Positions 54,234 through 64,000 are shown, counted from the stretch's first letter. The stretch is DNA of 64,000 nt from Marinobacter sp. F3R11 (GCF_003318275.1 NZ_QOCH01000015.1:726516-790515); one strand, 5' to 3'. Numbers and translations are program-made. The notes: generated by a model not told the origin, from the letters alone.

Positions 54234-55157
54234 ATGCAAGATCTGCTGTATTTCTCTCAACAGCTCATTAACGGGCTGACGATCGGAAGCGCCTATGCCC
54301 TGATCGCCATCGGTTACACGATGGTTTACGGCATCATCGGCATGATCAACTTTGCCCATGGTGAAATTTATATGATTGGCGCCTACACCGCGCTTATCGC
54401 CATTACGGGCCTCACTGCCCTCGGCCTCGCCTGGCTTCCCCTGATCCTGATCGTTGCACTTCTCTGCGCCATGATCGTTTCCAGTTCCATGGGATGGGCT
54501 GTAGAACGGGTAGCCTACCGACCGGTACGCGGCCGTCACCGCCTGATCCCGCTGATCTCTGCCATCGGCATGTCCATCTTCCTGCAGAACTACGTTCATC
54601 TTGCCCAGGGTTCCCGTAACGTCGGCTTCCCGGCACTTATTGAGGGCGGGTTTAACTTTAGCGCTGACGGCGCGTTCGAAATGTCGCTGTCTTACATGCA
54701 GATCACTATTTTCATAACGACGCTGATCTGCATGACCGCCCTGTCGCTATTTATCTCCCGCTCCCGTACCGGCCGTGCCTGCCGGGCCGTTTCACAAGAC
54801 CTTGGCATGGCCAGTCTGCTGGGCATTGATACTAACCGAATCATATCCGCAACCTTCGTAATAGGCGCCGCACTGGCAGCGGTTGCCGGCCTGTTACTGG
54901 GCATGTATTACGGGTCGGTCGATCCATTGTTCGGTTTTATTGCGGGACTCAAGGCCTTCACCGCCGCGGTGCTCGGAGGCATTGGCAGCATTCCCGGCGC
55001 CATGCTCGGCGGGCTGATTCTCGGCGTTTCCGAAAGCATGACTTCCGGCTACCTGAGCGGTGAATACAAAGACGTTGTCTCCTTCGGCTTGCTGATCCTT
55101 ATTCTGCTGTTCAAACCAACGGGCCTGCTTGGCAAACCGGAGGTTGAGAAGATCTGA
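54234..55157 (+). CDS. livH: Branched-chain amino acid ABC permease LivH
   Basis: A 307-residue membrane protein of eight or so helices with the LivH pattern: [20 protein letters not shown], then [17 protein letters not shown]. The segment [20 protein letters not shown] is the ATPase-docking loop. ATG 54234, with CGGAG ten bases upstream, matches known LivH N-termini; the open frame extends 22 codons further. Its stop overlaps the livM start. Confidence 0.94.
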   Translation: MQDLLYFSQQLINGLTIGSAYALIAIGYTMVYGIIGMINFAHGEIYMIGAYTALIAITGLTALGLAWLPLILIVALLCAMIVSSSMGWAVERVAYRPVRGRHRLIPLISAIGMSIFLQNYVHLAQGSRNVGFPALIEGGFNFSADGAFEMSLSYMQITIFITTLICMTALSLFISRSRTGRACRAVSQDLGMASLLGIDTNRIISATFVIGAALAAVAGLLLGMYYGSVDPLFGFIAGLKAFTAAVLGGIGSIPGAMLGGLILGVSESMTSGYLSGEYKDVVSFGLLILILLFKPTGLLGKPEVEKI

Positions 55158-56428
55158 TGGCTGCTAAAAATTACAGACACGCCCTCTTCTGCGCGATTGT
55201 CACGCTGATAATCTCGTTTCCTATCCTCGGCTTTAACCTTGAGGCCAAAGGCATCAGCGTCACGCTCACCGGAGCAGAAACCTCAACGGTCATTGCGGTT
55301 GTTCTGGCGGCGGTGGCAGTTTTTGTTTTCCAGGCATACCGTGACTCCTTCACGGGACTCCTCGGCAAGCTACCCAGGCTCAATCCTCTCGCAGGCCGGG
55401 AGCCCATGGAGCAAGCCAAAAAAGCAAAGCTCGAATCCTGGATACTGACAGGCATAGTTGTGCTTGCATTATTCTGGCCATTTGTTGTGTCCAGAGGCTC
55501 TGTAGATCTCGCCACGCTGGTTCTGATCTACATCATGCTGGCACTTGGCCTTAATGTTGTTGTCGGCCTTGCCGGCCTGCTGGACCTCGGATACGTGGCC
55601 TTCTACGCAGTTGGCGCCTACACCTTTGCCCTGCTGTCGCAATATACTGGCATCTCGTTCTGGATGGCATTGCCAATCGGCGCTTTGCTTGCCGCCCTGT
55701 TCGGGTTGATGCTGGGTTTTCCGGTATTGCGACTACGCGGGGATTACCTGGCGATTGTCACCCTCGGTTTCGGGGAAATTATCCGTATCCTGCTCAATAA
55801 CTGGACAACGCTGACCGGTGGACCCAACGGCATAGGAGGCATTCCCGAACCGACACTGTTTGGTATGGAGTTTGGCCGGCGTGTAAAAGAAGAAGGCAAT
55901 ACATCCTTCCATGAAACCTTTGGCATCGCCTATAGCGGCGAACACAAAGTCATCTTCCTGTACCTGATCGCACTGGTGCTGGCGGTTATTACCGCGCTGA
56001 TCATTCGCCGGTTTATGCGCATGCCTGTAGGCCGCGCATGGGAAGCCTTGCGTGAAGACGAAATTGCCGCCCGCTCGCTGGGCCTGAGCCGCACTGCTGT
56101 CAAACTTTCCGCCTTTACTATTGGCGCTTTTTTTGCGGGCTTTGCGGGCACTGTATTTGCCTCCAAGCAAGGTTTCATCAGCCCCGAATCCTTTGTCTTT
56201 CTTGAGTCTGCAATAATCCTTGCGATTGTGGTTCTCGGTGGCATGGGCTCGCAGCTTGGCGTCATCCTCGCAGCTATCGCAGTGACCATTCTGCCGGAGC
56301 TGGCACGGGAGTTCTCCGAATATCGAATGCTGATTTTTGGCGCTGCCATGGTCCTTATGATGATATGGCGACCACAGGGCCTGCTACCCATGCGCCGCAT
56401 TCATATCAAACTGAACAGGCAGGAGTGA
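55157..56428 (+). CDS. livM: Branched-chain amino acid ABC permease LivM
   Basis: A 423-residue membrane protein. After an N-terminal region of about 110 residues with two or three extra helices, typical of LivM, come [20 protein letters not shown] and [19 protein letters not shown]. The docking loop is [20 protein letters not shown]. It forms the permease heterodimer with LivH. TGATG overlap with livH. Confidence 0.95.
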   Translation: MAAKNYRHALFCAIVTLIISFPILGFNLEAKGISVTLTGAETSTVIAVVLAAVAVFVFQAYRDSFTGLLGKLPRLNPLAGREPMEQAKKAKLESWILTGIVVLALFWPFVVSRGSVDLATLVLIYIMLALGLNVVVGLAGLLDLGYVAFYAVGAYTFALLSQYTGISFWMALPIGALLAALFGLMLGFPVLRLRGDYLAIVTLGFGEIIRILLNNWTTLTGGPNGIGGIPEPTLFGMEFGRRVKEEGNTSFHETFGIAYSGEHKVIFLYLIALVLAVITALIIRRFMRMPVGRAWEALREDEIAARSLGLSRTAVKLSAFTIGAFFAGFAGTVFASKQGFISPESFVFLESAIILAIVVLGGMGSQLGVILAAIAVTILPELAREFSEYRMLIFGAAMVLMMIWRPQGLLPMRRIHIKLNRQE

Positions 56429-56434
56429 CAGACG

Positions 56435-57190
56435 ATGCTTGAAGTACAGAATCTGTCCATGCGCTTTGGCGGCCTGCTGGCGGTAGATGGCGTTTCGCTG
56501 GACATTCAGGAACGGGAAATTGTTTCCATTATTGGCCCTAACGGAGCCGGAAAAACCACCGTATTCAACTGTATGAGCGGTTTTTACAAACCCAGCGGTG
56601 GCAAGATCATTTTCGAAGGCAAAGAGGTCCAGGGCAAACCCGATTATAAAATTTCCCGGCTGGGAATGGTAAGAACCTTCCAGCATGTTCGCCTGTTCAC
56701 TCAGATGTCCGTGGTGGAAAACCTGCTGGTAGCCCAGCACCGCCACCTGAATACCAACATGCTTGCCGGGCTGTTCGGCACTCCCGATTACAAACGGCGG
56801 GAACAGAAAGCCCTTGACCGGGCCGCGTACTGGCTTGAGCGTGTAGGCCTCCTGGACCTTGCCAACAGGGATGCCGGCAACCTTGCATATGGTCAACAGC
56901 GACGGCTTGAAATAGCGCGCTGCATGGTCACAGAACCGAAACTCCTGATGCTGGACGAGCCGGCAGCCGGCCTCAACCCTGCGGAAACCAAAGAACTCAA
57001 TCAACTTATCGTGAGTCTGAAAGAGGATTACAACGTTTCTGTCGTGTTGATTGAGCACGATATGAGCCTGGTCATGGATATCTCCGACCGGATCAACGTC
57101 ATCAACCAGGGATGCCCCCTGGCCAGTGGCACTCCGGAAGAAATCCGCCAGAACGACGACGTGATCAAAGCTTACCTGGGTGAGGCCTGA
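56435..57190 (+). CDS. livG: Branched-chain amino acid ABC ATPase LivG
   Basis: A 251-residue ABC ATPase with Walker A GPNGAGKTT, the LivG-specific signature LAYGQQRRLEIAR in place of LSGGQ, Walker B LLMLDEPAAGLNP and switch histidine in LIEHDM. It pairs with LivF to power transport. It starts six bases after livM and ends two bases before livF. Confidence 0.95.
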   Translation: MLEVQNLSMRFGGLLAVDGVSLDIQEREIVSIIGPNGAGKTTVFNCMSGFYKPSGGKIIFEGKEVQGKPDYKISRLGMVRTFQHVRLFTQMSVVENLLVAQHRHLNTNMLAGLFGTPDYKRREQKALDRAAYWLERVGLLDLANRDAGNLAYGQQRRLEIARCMVTEPKLLMLDEPAAGLNPAETKELNQLIVSLKEDYNVSVVLIEHDMSLVMDISDRINVINQGCPLASGTPEEIRQNDDVIKAYLGEA

Positions 57191-57192
57191 AT

Positions 57193-57900
57193 ATGAGCAT
57201 GCTTGTACTGGAAGACGTCCACACCCATTACGGAAAAATTGAAGCCCTTCACGGAGTTTCTGTTGAGGTGAACCGGGGTGAAATCGTTTCACTGATCGGC
57301 GCTAACGGTGCCGGAAAAACCACTCTGCTGATGACCGTATGCGGGACTCCGCAAGCCAGTTCCGGGCGCATAATCCTGGAAGGCCGGGATATCACCAGAG
57401 AACCCACCGCACGCATCATGCGCTCCGGGCTTGCCATAGTGCCGGAAGGCCGAAGGATATTCTCCGGCCTTACCGTTGAAGAAAACCTGCACATGGGCGG
57501 TTTCTTCAACACCAAATCCGAAATCCGCAAAAGCCTGGATCATGTATATGAGCTGTTTCCGCGCCTGCAGGAACGTGAGCACCAGCGCGCAGGAACCATG
57601 TCTGGCGGAGAGCAGCAAATGCTGGCCATTGGCCGGGCCCTGATGAGCAGGCCAAGCATGATTATTCTGGATGAACCATCACTGGGGCTGGCCCCACTTG
57701 TTATCAAACAGATATTCGAGATCATCAGCCATCTGCGGGACGAAGGCATCACCGTATTTCTGGTTGAGCAGAACGCCCATCAGGCGCTGAATCTGGCCGA
57801 CAGGGGCTATGTTCTGGAAACCGGAAAAATCCGTCTGCACGACACAGGCAAAAACCTGCTCGCAAATCCCGATGTGCAGAATGCATATCTGGGCGGATAG
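57193..57900 (+). CDS. livF: Branched-chain amino acid ABC ATPase LivF
   Basis: A 235-residue ABC ATPase with Walker A GANGAGKTT, signature MSGGEQQMLAIGRAL, Walker B MIILDEPSLGLAP and the LVEQN switch region (glutamine replacing histidine position as in LivF). Last gene of the liv operon; a strong terminator follows 17 bases later. Confidence 0.95.
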   Translation: MSMLVLEDVHTHYGKIEALHGVSVEVNRGEIVSLIGANGAGKTTLLMTVCGTPQASSGRIILEGRDITREPTARIMRSGLAIVPEGRRIFSGLTVEENLHMGGFFNTKSEIRKSLDHVYELFPRLQEREHQRAGTMSGGEQQMLAIGRALMSRPSMIILDEPSLGLAPLVIKQIFEIISHLRDEGITVFLVEQNAHQALNLADRGYVLETGKIRLHDTGKNLLANPDVQNAYLGG

Positions 57901-57916
57901 ACCTACCAGACAGATT

Positions 57917-57945
57917 AAAAAAACCGGAGTTCCTCCGGTTTTTTT
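57917..57945. terminator. Terminator of the liv operon
   Basis: A 13-base-pair stem, seven A then CCGGAG paired with CTCCGG then seven T, closes a three-base loop. Confidence 0.95.
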
Positions 57946-58172
57946 GTGCCCTTATCAGCTACTCTTTTTACCCGAAAAAAGCAAAATAATTACTTAAAAT
58001 CAAATGGTAACGTAAATATAGACTTGTCGCCGGCAAATCTGCACTATACTCAAGGCAGCGGTCTTTATACCTGTTTACAGGAATACGTCAGGGCCGTTCC
58101 CACATATTCAGCATCCGAGTTGGTTATGTGAATTTTGCGACAACAGCTAAAACATAAATCTAGGAGTGGATA

Positions 58173-58637
58173 ATGAAAAAACTGATCGCAGGTGCAATTC
58201 TTCTGGGCGCTTCTTCCATGGCCTTTGCTCAACCTGGCTGCGGCGTTGGCGCCATGATCTGGAAAGGACAATCCGGCGTTGCTCCCCACGTGCTGGCTGC
58301 AACAACCAACGGTACATTCGGCAACCAGACATTCGGCATGACTACTGGCACCCTGGGCTGCCAGACCAACGAATCTGTGCAATCCATGGCTATGTACATG
58401 GACAGCAACATCGATAAAGTAGCCCGTGACATGTCACGCGGCAACGGTGAAAACCTGGAAACCCTGGCCATTCTTCTGGGTGTAGAAGAAGCTGACCGTG
58501 GCGCTTTCCGCCAGGTTCTGCAGGATAACTTCGCAACTGTATTCCCAAGCTCCGACACCACCGCTGGTGAAGCAGTCGACGCAATTGTCGCTCTGCTGGA
58601 ACAAAATGAGTCGCTGAGCAAATACGTAGCGGCCTGA
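58173..58637 (+). CDS. DUF3015 exported protein
   Basis: A 154-residue protein with signal peptide MKKLIAGAILLGASSMAFA. The mature part has the DUF3015 pattern: CGVGAMIWKGQSGVAPHVLA, then TTNGTFGNQTFGMTTGTLGC with two conserved cysteines. Predicted periplasmic or outer-membrane associated. Function unknown. ATG 58173 follows AGGAG by seven bases. It leads a run of three genes for envelope proteins, separated by 81 bases from the next, so they may be one operon. Confidence 0.88.
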   Translation: MKKLIAGAILLGASSMAFAQPGCGVGAMIWKGQSGVAPHVLAATTNGTFGNQTFGMTTGTLGCQTNESVQSMAMYMDSNIDKVARDMSRGNGENLETLAILLGVEEADRGAFRQVLQDNFATVFPSSDTTAGEAVDAIVALLEQNESLSKYVAA

Positions 58638-58718
58638 TAACTGAAGTGCAGGGATGCCAGGGCGCCAAGGATGGCGCACTTCCCCGTTTCATCACCTCTA
58701 ACGGAACCCGCATTACCC

Positions 58719-60584
58719 ATGGGCAACTCGCTTCGCATTGGGCCAGCTGTGCTTTGGCTCATCACCAGCTTACCTCTGCAGGCTCAGACACAAGTCGCCG
58801 AAACTCCACTACACCTCGACCCCGCCTGGCTCACACTGGTTCACTACCAGCCGGACCAGTTTGGTGCCGGCTATACCAGCCAGGCCGATGATGCTGATTT
58901 TTTTCTGAGCGAAAACGGCAAAACTTCTCCAAAAGCCGAGCTTGAGGCCACCCTTGAGGCAATACAACAACCGGGAGATGGCGATAGTCACGCACGGTGT
59001 CGCTTCCCTGCGAGGGACAGCTGGCTTCGCAAGCAACTCGATATGCCGGCAGAAGCCCCGGAGTGCCCTGAATATGAGGAATGGACTGAAACGCTTAACA
59101 CCGAAAGCGTTACTCTGGTGTTTGCAGCCTCGTACCTGAACAGCCCCTCATCAATGTTCGGCCATACCTTTCTCCGGCTGGACCCGCCACAGGAAGATGA
59201 ACAGACAAACCTCTTGCTCGCCAACACAATTTCCTATGCCGCCGACGCTGCTGCCCATGACAGCGAACTGCTGTTCGCCTACCGTGGAATTTTCGGAGGC
59301 TATCCCGGTATAACCACTGTTCAGCCTTATTATGAAAAAATCCGGCTCTACTCTGATATTGAGCACCGGGATCTATGGGAATACAAACTAAACCTGAACC
59401 AGCAGGAAGTAGACTTCATGCTGGCTCACGCCTGGGAAATCCGGGATCGTAATTTCGACTATTACTTTTTCGACGAGAACTGCGCCTACCGCCTTCTTGC
59501 TCTAATTGACGTAGCCCGCCCGGGCACCGATCTTCTGGGTGAAGTAACCACGCACGCCATACCATCCGATACTGTGCGCTGGGTAATCGACAAAAACCTG
59601 GTTGAAGCTGTGCACTATCGCGCATCGGCAGCCACTGCCGTAGCACACAGCCTGTCGACGCTCCCCCAACCGAACAAGACGCTTGCAGCAGCCATTGCCA
59701 ATGGATATGTGAAGCCGGACAGCGAGGAAGTCCGAGCCCTCCCGCCTCGTGAGCGTGCTCACTTGCTCGATGCCACCTATGACTATGTGCGCTACCAGAG
59801 CGAAGCAGATGGGTGGCCGAGAGAGATAGCCGCCCCGCTCTCTCACAGTCTGCTGCGGGAACGCAGTAAAATCGACGGGATTGCGCCAATAGAACAGCCA
59901 CCAGAACCCGAGGTTCGCGACGATCAGGGCCACGATACGTTTCGTCTGAGTCTGGGAGCAGGGCAGATAGCCCACCGGGAGTTTACCCAACTGACATTCC
60001 GGCCTGCATACCACGACATTCTCGACCCTCCCGCTGGCTATCGCAGCGGCGCCCAGCTGCAATTCCTGCGTCTGGACGCCCGCTACTACACAGACAACGA
60101 TGAACTGCAGCTGGAACAGCTCACCGGCGTGGAAATCCGTTCCCTGAGCCCGAGGGATGCCTTCTTTTCGCCCCTGTCCTGGCAGGTGAGCTTTGGTGGG
60201 CGTCGCACTGATACCGGCGAAAGCCGTGTTCTGACCCCATACCTGGAAGGCGGGGCAGGTGGTAGCTGGCGCCTCAGCCAACAAACACAGGCCTTTGCCA
60301 TAGCCACTGCAGATCTCGAAATCGATGACGACCTGCGCCGTGGCTACGATGCCGCGCCCGGCGCTGACATCGGGCTTCTGCACCAGAACAACCATTTCAG
60401 TCTGGTTGCCGGAGCCAAAACCAAAGCCTGGATCGTGAGCAGCCAGCACCGGCAAGATCAGGTGTACTTGAAAGCCAACTGGCATATAGGTCGGGAGTTC
60501 AGCCTGTTTGCAGAATTCACCCGGGAAGATCACTACGACAGGTACCAGAGTACATGGCAAACAGGACTCCACGCTTACTTCTGA
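58719..60584 (+). CDS. DUF4105 envelope protein, possible periplasmic protease-like domain plus barrel
   Basis: About 621 residues. An N-terminal signal (RIGPAVLWLITSLPLQAQ) precedes a DUF4105 domain (residues about 120-300) with conserved histidine in SMFGHTFLRLD and cysteine in DENCAYRLL; such a Cys/His pair suggests an NlpC-like peptidase or transferase fold. The last 200 residues alternate hydrophobic and polar residues and end in TGLHAYF, as in outer-membrane beta-barrels. The start is uncertain: ATG 58719 gives a cleaner signal peptide than ATG 58671. It overlaps the next coding frame. The enzyme activity is unknown. Confidence 0.8.
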   Translation: MGNSLRIGPAVLWLITSLPLQAQTQVAETPLHLDPAWLTLVHYQPDQFGAGYTSQADDADFFLSENGKTSPKAELEATLEAIQQPGDGDSHARCRFPARDSWLRKQLDMPAEAPECPEYEEWTETLNTESVTLVFAASYLNSPSSMFGHTFLRLDPPQEDEQTNLLLANTISYAADAAAHDSELLFAYRGIFGGYPGITTVQPYYEKIRLYSDIEHRDLWEYKLNLNQQEVDFMLAHAWEIRDRNFDYYFFDENCAYRLLALIDVARPGTDLLGEVTTHAIPSDTVRWVIDKNLVEAVHYRASAATAVAHSLSTLPQPNKTLAAAIANGYVKPDSEEVRALPPRERAHLLDATYDYVRYQSEADGWPREIAAPLSHSLLRERSKIDGIAPIEQPPEPEVRDDQGHDTFRLSLGAGQIAHREFTQLTFRPAYHDILDPPAGYRSGAQLQFLRLDARYYTDNDELQLEQLTGVEIRSLSPRDAFFSPLSWQVSFGGRRTDTGESRVLTPYLEGGAGGSWRLSQQTQAFAIATADLEIDDDLRRGYDAAPGADIGLLHQNNHFSLVAGAKTKAWIVSSQHRQDQVYLKANWHIGREFSLFAEFTREDHYDRYQSTWQTGLHAYF

Positions 60585-61432
60585 AAATGCCCGGGGTCAA
60601 AAGTGGCTTACTGACCCTGTTCCTCGCTGCCACTGTTTTGTTGCAAAGCGGGTGCAGCAGCCTGTTTTTCTACCCCGACAAAACCACTTACATAACGCCA
60701 GACCGCCTCAATCTGGAATATGAAAACGTCTATCTGGACACCGCAGACGGAGAAACCCTGCACGGCTGGTGGCTACCGGCTGAAAGCGAAGCGTTGGGAA
60801 CCGTCTATTTCCTCCACGGCAACGCCCAGAACATCAGCAGCCACCTGCTTAACGTCGCCTGGCTACCCTCTGAAGGCTACAACGTCTTCACTATTGACTA
60901 CAGGGGCTATGGCGAATCCTCTGGCGCCCCGGACATCGAAGGCGCCCTTCACGACGCTGAGACCGGACTGCGCTGGCTGGTCAGTGAACCCGATACACAA
61001 GACACGCCAGTATTCCTCCTTGGCCAAAGCCTTGGCGGGGCCCTGGGTCTGGCTCTCGCCAGCGAATGGGAAAAAAGGGGTGAAACGCCGGAACTCACCG
61101 GCGTCATACTCGACGGAACCTTCTCCGGCTTCCGCGGCATAGCCCGGGAAAAACTGGACAGCTTCTGGCTCACCTGGCCGCTTCAGGCTCCTCTGAGCTG
61201 GACAATTCCAGATGAATACGAAGGCATAGACCTGATTGCCAACATCAGTCCCGTACCCGTGATGATCATCCACAGTGTCCGCGACGGCATCATTCCCTTC
61301 CATCATGGCCAGGCCCTCTATGAGGCCGCAGCTGAGCCGAAAGAATTCCTGCAGACAGATACGCCCCACGCGGCAACCTTTATTATTCCGGCATACCGAA
61401 ACGCTGTGCTGGAATTTCTTGACCAAAAGTAA
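60554..61432 (+). CDS. Alpha/beta hydrolase lipoprotein
   Basis: A 292-residue protein with a lipoprotein signal whose cysteine lies in LLQSGCSS. The hydrolase fold shows oxyanion region FLHGNAQN, nucleophile elbow GQSLGGAL with the catalytic serine, acid D in HSVRDGIIP and catalytic histidine in TPHAATF. Substrate unknown; an esterase or acyltransferase at the membrane is plausible. The frame overlaps the DUF4105 gene by 31 bases; ATG 60587, two bases after that gene's stop, is the alternative start and gives a shorter signal. Third gene of the envelope trio. Confidence 0.85.
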   Translation: MANRTPRLLLKMPGVKSGLLTLFLAATVLLQSGCSSLFFYPDKTTYITPDRLNLEYENVYLDTADGETLHGWWLPAESEALGTVYFLHGNAQNISSHLLNVAWLPSEGYNVFTIDYRGYGESSGAPDIEGALHDAETGLRWLVSEPDTQDTPVFLLGQSLGGALGLALASEWEKRGETPELTGVILDGTFSGFRGIAREKLDSFWLTWPLQAPLSWTIPDEYEGIDLIANISPVPVMIIHSVRDGIIPFHHGQALYEAAAEPKEFLQTDTPHAATFIIPAYRNAVLEFLDQK

Positions 61433-61444
61433 GTTCTCCGACAA

Positions 61445-61551
61445 CAGGTATTGGGCCGGGCTTTTCAAAACTGTGCGGAGCCATGGATGGCGGAGCCAAG
61501 CGTACAGGGAAGTATTCACAGCGTGTTTTGAAAAGCCCGGCCCAATACCTG
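61445..61551. repeat. Core-and-arms palindromic element, copy C
   Basis: Arms at 61445-61471 and 61525-61551 are perfectly complementary over 27 bases and read CAGGTATTGGGCCGGGC on the outer side. The 53-base core at 61472-61524, read on the minus strand, begins ACGCTGTGAATACTTCCCTG and differs from copy A at two positions. Both differences lie in the inner hairpin, which still forms. It lies between the convergent hydrolase and pnp genes. Confidence 0.93.
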
Positions 61552-61578
61552 CCCCTTCAAAGCTAAAAGCCAGAAAAC

Positions 61579-61615
61579 AAAAAACCCGCCAATCCAGAGG
61601 AAAGGCGGGTTTTTT
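61579..61615. terminator. Bidirectional terminator between hydrolase gene and pnp
   Basis: AAAAAACCCGCC at 61579-61590 pairs with GGCGGGTTTTTT at 61604-61615 around a 13-base loop, with A- and T-runs for both directions. It ends pnp on the minus strand. Confidence 0.93.
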
Positions 61616-61629
61616 GTAGCTGCTAGCTA

Positions 61630-63750
61630 TCAGTCAGAAAAGTCAGTCGGCTGCTCGCCTTCTTTCACTTCCTTCATGGAAAGCTTCACACGGCCACGAT
61701 TGTCCACATCCAGTACCTTGACCAGAACTTCCTGACCTTCGCTCAGCTCGTCAGTCACGTTCTCGATCCGGCGATCGGAGATCTGGGAAATGTGAACCAG
61801 ACCATCCTTGCCAGGCAGAATGTTAACAAAAGCACCAAAGTCCACAATGCGCTCTACGCGACCTTTGTAGATAGCACCTACCTCGATCTCGGCAGTGATT
61901 TCCTTAACCCGGTTAACTGCCGCCTGGGCCGCTTCCTGGTTATCTGCGTAGATCTTCACGTTACCGTCGTCATCCAGATCAATGGAAGCACCGGTTTCGT
62001 CACAGATAGAACGGATCATGGAGCCGCCTTTACCGATAACGTCACGGATTTTCTCAGGATTGATCTTGATGGCGGTGATGCTCGGCGCGCGCGCTGAAAG
62101 CTCGGTGCGCGACTCAGAGATCACCTTGTTCATCTCACCCAGAATGTGCTGACGCGCTTCGTAAGCCTGCTCCAGAGCAAGTTCCATGATCTCGTCAGTG
62201 ATTCCCTGGATCTTGATATCCATCTGCAGGGCAGTAACACCGTCTTTGGTACCGGCTACCTTGAAGTCCATGTCGCCCAGGTGATCTTCATCACCCAGAA
62301 TGTCGGTCAGGATGGCAAACTTGTCGCCTTCCTTAACCAGACCCATGGCAATACCGGCTACAGGAGCTTTCAGAGGAACACCTGCATCCATCAGGGCCAG
62401 ACTTGAACCACAGACCGAAGCCATAGAGCTGGAGCCGTTGGATTCAGTTATCTCGGACACTGCACGAATGGCATAGGGGAACTCTTCCAGAGTCGGCATA
62501 ACCGCCATAACACCGCGCTTCGCCAGACGACCGTGACCAACCTCACGGCGGCCAGGAGTACCAACACGGCCAGCTTCACCTACAGAGTACGGAGGGAAGT
62601 TGTAATGGAACAGGAACGGATCCTTGCGCTCTCCTTCCAGGGCATCAATTGTCTGTATATCCCGGGAAGTGCCCAGAGTCGTAGTAACGATCGCCTGAGT
62701 TTCGCCACGGGTAAACAGAGCTGAACCGTGAACGCTTGGCAGAATACCAACTTCGATTTCGATCGGACGAACCGTTTTGTTGTCGCGACCATCGATACGT
62801 GGCTTGCCATCGATAACCTGCTGACGAACAACTAACTTCTCGATTTTCGCGAAGTACTTTTTAACATCCTCAGCGGAAGGCTGGCCTTCTTCTTCGCCGG
62901 CCAGTTTCTCTACAGCATCAGCCTTGAGTTCAGCAAGACGGTCGTAGCGAGCCATTTTGTCGCGGATGCCATAGGCTTCTTCAATTGCACCGGAAAATCC
63001 GGACTTGATCGCCTCAAGCAGTTCAGTGTTTTCCACAGGTGGCAGCCATTCTCTGCGTGGCTTGCCATTTTCTGCAGCAAATTCCTTGATCGCTGTAACC
63101 GCTGACTGCATTTCCTGATGCGCGAACAGCACGCCGCCCAGCATCTGGTCTTCAGTCAGGCCTTTGGCTTCAGACTCAACCATCAGAACTGCTTCATCAG
63201 TACCAGCAACAACCATATCCAGCAGGGACGTCTTCAGCTCTTCAAAGCTCGGGTTTACAAAGTAACCTTTCTCATTGGTATAACCAACACGACAGGCACC
63301 AATAGGGCCGTCAAAAGGAATGCCCGAGATTGCCAGAGCGGCAGAAGCGGCCAGCATGGCAGCGATATCCGGATCCTGTTGCTTGCTGGATGACATGACC
63401 GTACAGATAACCTGAGTCTCGTTCATGTAGCCGCTTGGGAACAGCGGCCGAATCGGACGGTCGATCAGACGGGATGTCAGGGTTTCTTTCTCTGAAGGAC
63501 GACCTTCACGCTTGAAGAAACCGCCCGGGATTTTGCCCACAGCATAGGTTTTTTCAAAATAGTTAACAGTCAGCGGGAAAAACGGCTGACCCGGTTTGGC
63601 TTCCTTGGCACCAACAACGGTACCCAGAACCGAGATATCACCGATGGTGACCAGAACGGAACCTGACGCCTGACGGGCAATACGACCCGTTTCCAGAGTG
63701 ACGGTTTCGCCACCCATCTCAAATGATTTTTTACGCGGTTGCAGATCCAC
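61630..63750 (-). CDS. pnp: Polynucleotide phosphorylase
   Basis: A 706-residue phosphorolytic 3'-5' exoribonuclease of the RNA degradosome. Two RNase PH domains are visible ([19 protein letters not shown] in the first, [15 protein letters not shown] in the second), then a KH domain ([20 protein letters not shown]) and an S1 domain ([19 protein letters not shown]). The start is GTG 63750, preceded by AGGAG; the usual family length supports it. The 5' leader carries a long hairpin and the upstream gene, by the terminator at the window edge, is presumably rpsO. Confidence 0.97.
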   Translation of the reverse strand: MDLQPRKKSFEMGGETVTLETGRIARQASGSVLVTIGDISVLGTVVGAKEAKPGQPFFPLTVNYFEKTYAVGKIPGGFFKREGRPSEKETLTSRLIDRPIRPLFPSGYMNETQVICTVMSSSKQQDPDIAAMLAASAALAISGIPFDGPIGACRVGYTNEKGYFVNPSFEELKTSLLDMVVAGTDEAVLMVESEAKGLTEDQMLGGVLFAHQEMQSAVTAIKEFAAENGKPRREWLPPVENTELLEAIKSGFSGAIEEAYGIRDKMARYDRLAELKADAVEKLAGEEEGQPSAEDVKKYFAKIEKLVVRQQVIDGKPRIDGRDNKTVRPIEIEVGILPSVHGSALFTRGETQAIVTTTLGTSRDIQTIDALEGERKDPFLFHYNFPPYSVGEAGRVGTPGRREVGHGRLAKRGVMAVMPTLEEFPYAIRAVSEITESNGSSSMASVCGSSLALMDAGVPLKAPVAGIAMGLVKEGDKFAILTDILGDEDHLGDMDFKVAGTKDGVTALQMDIKIQGITDEIMELALEQAYEARQHILGEMNKVISESRTELSARAPSITAIKINPEKIRDVIGKGGSMIRSICDETGASIDLDDDGNVKIYADNQEAAQAAVNRVKEITAEIEVGAIYKGRVERIVDFGAFVNILPGKDGLVHISQISDRRIENVTDELSEGQEVLVKVLDVDNRGRVKLSMKEVKEGEQPTDFSD

Positions 63751-63820
63751 AACGAACTCCTGCGTTATCTGTTCAGAATGATTGAAGTGTGACTCTGAAA
63801 GACCCCTGTCTGAAAGCTAA

Positions 63821-63893
63821 CAGGCTGTTGCAAAACCCCGGCCAGGCAACTGGTACGCTACAGCTGCGTACCGCCCGGGCTTTCAACAACCTG
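63821..63893 (-). promoter_or_regulatory. pnp leader hairpin, likely RNase III/PNPase autoregulation site
   Basis: CAGGCTGTTG at 63821-63830 pairs with CAACAACCTG at 63884-63893 (one G-T type mismatch). Further pairing of the GC-rich segments leads to an apical GGTACGC/GCGTACC stem at 63852-63858 and 63866-63872. In enteric bacteria a comparable leader hairpin is cut by RNase III and allows PNPase to repress its own mRNA. The function here is inferred from position. Confidence 0.7.
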
Positions 63894-63958
63894 CTATCAA
63901 TTTCGGCTTTCCAGTCCGACAGAAAATCCCAGGTTCACGGAATAATCAATGCGGTGAT

Positions 63959-64000
63959 AAAAAACACAACCGGCAGGCCCCTTGAGGAACCCGCCGGCTG
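63959..64000 (-). terminator. Terminator upstream of pnp (probably of rpsO)
   Basis: On the minus strand CAGCCGGCGGG pairs with CCTGCCGGTTG, with G-T pairs, followed by a GTGTTTTTTAT tail. It cuts the right window edge. The rpsO-pnp order is universal in gammaproteobacteria, so rpsO probably lies just beyond. Confidence 0.78.

Noticed and set aside
59502..60572. 356-residue open frame opposite the DUF4105 gene
   Set aside because: The plus strand gene has signal peptide, domain motifs and a barrel-like end; the antisense frame has none.
61445..61551. Element C as a simple intrinsic terminator
   Set aside because: No T-run follows the arms, the loop is 53 bases and conserved elsewhere, and a true terminator lies just downstream at 61579-61615.

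Overview
The window looks like chromosomal DNA of a marine or halophilic gammaproteobacterium, most likely Marinobacter or a close relative. This is inferred from moderate GC, Pseudomonas-type gene sets (two-subunit arginine succinyltransferase, AsrA-type second Lon, homodimeric aceE/aceF) and a CosR/EctR-like osmoregulator; no rRNA marker is present. I saw no prophage, insertion sequence, CRISPR array, tRNA or rRNA. Most of the window is metabolic operons for scavenging small nitrogen and carbon compounds, each with its own transporter.

Layout. 1-7.8 kb: purine catabolism (xdhC end, uraD, uraH, guaD and membrane urate oxidase puuD in one overlapping run; then an orphan 2OG-Fe(II) oxygenase, an 8-oxoguanine deaminase and a lone BMP-type binding protein). 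8.2-11.7 kb: a small globin, a SulP anion transporter and a Bcr/CflA efflux pump. 11.9-20.8 kb: a glycolate operon in which a three-gene TRAP transporter precedes glcG-glcD-glcE-glcF, divergent from glcC, with two near-identical TGGT-N3-ACCA operators between them. 20.9-25.2 kb: a basic amino acid ABC transporter followed by astE. 25.3-30.1 kb: an RND efflux pair with a divergent TetR gene and a clear operator. 30.2-36.4 kb: the rest of the arginine succinyltransferase pathway, aruC-F-G-D-B. So arginine uptake and catabolism flank the efflux locus.

36.8-49.6 kb: a DcaP-like porin, a DUF2478 protein, aceE-aceF, a lysine 2,3-aminomutase-like radical SAM enzyme, a large secreted lipoprotein, a LuxR regulator and a thioredoxin-TPR co-chaperone. 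49.7-57.9 kb: a second Lon protease, a CosR-like MarR regulator and a complete livKHMGF operon. 58.2-61.4 kb: an uncharacterised envelope trio (DUF3015, DUF4105, lipoprotein hydrolase). 61.6-64 kb: pnp with a structured leader and the terminator expected downstream of rpsO.

The most unusual signal is not a gene. Three intergenic elements (13.2, 24.1 and 61.5 kb) share a 53-54 base core that itself forms a small hairpin. Each core is enclosed by near-perfect inverted arms of 25-28 bases, and those arms are unrelated between copies. Two cores differ at only 2 of 53 positions. A second recurring pattern is a stem-loop right after the binding-protein gene in all three complete transporter operons (TRAP, basic amino acid ABC, Liv). 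Product names rest on motif and family recognition by eye; no database search was run.
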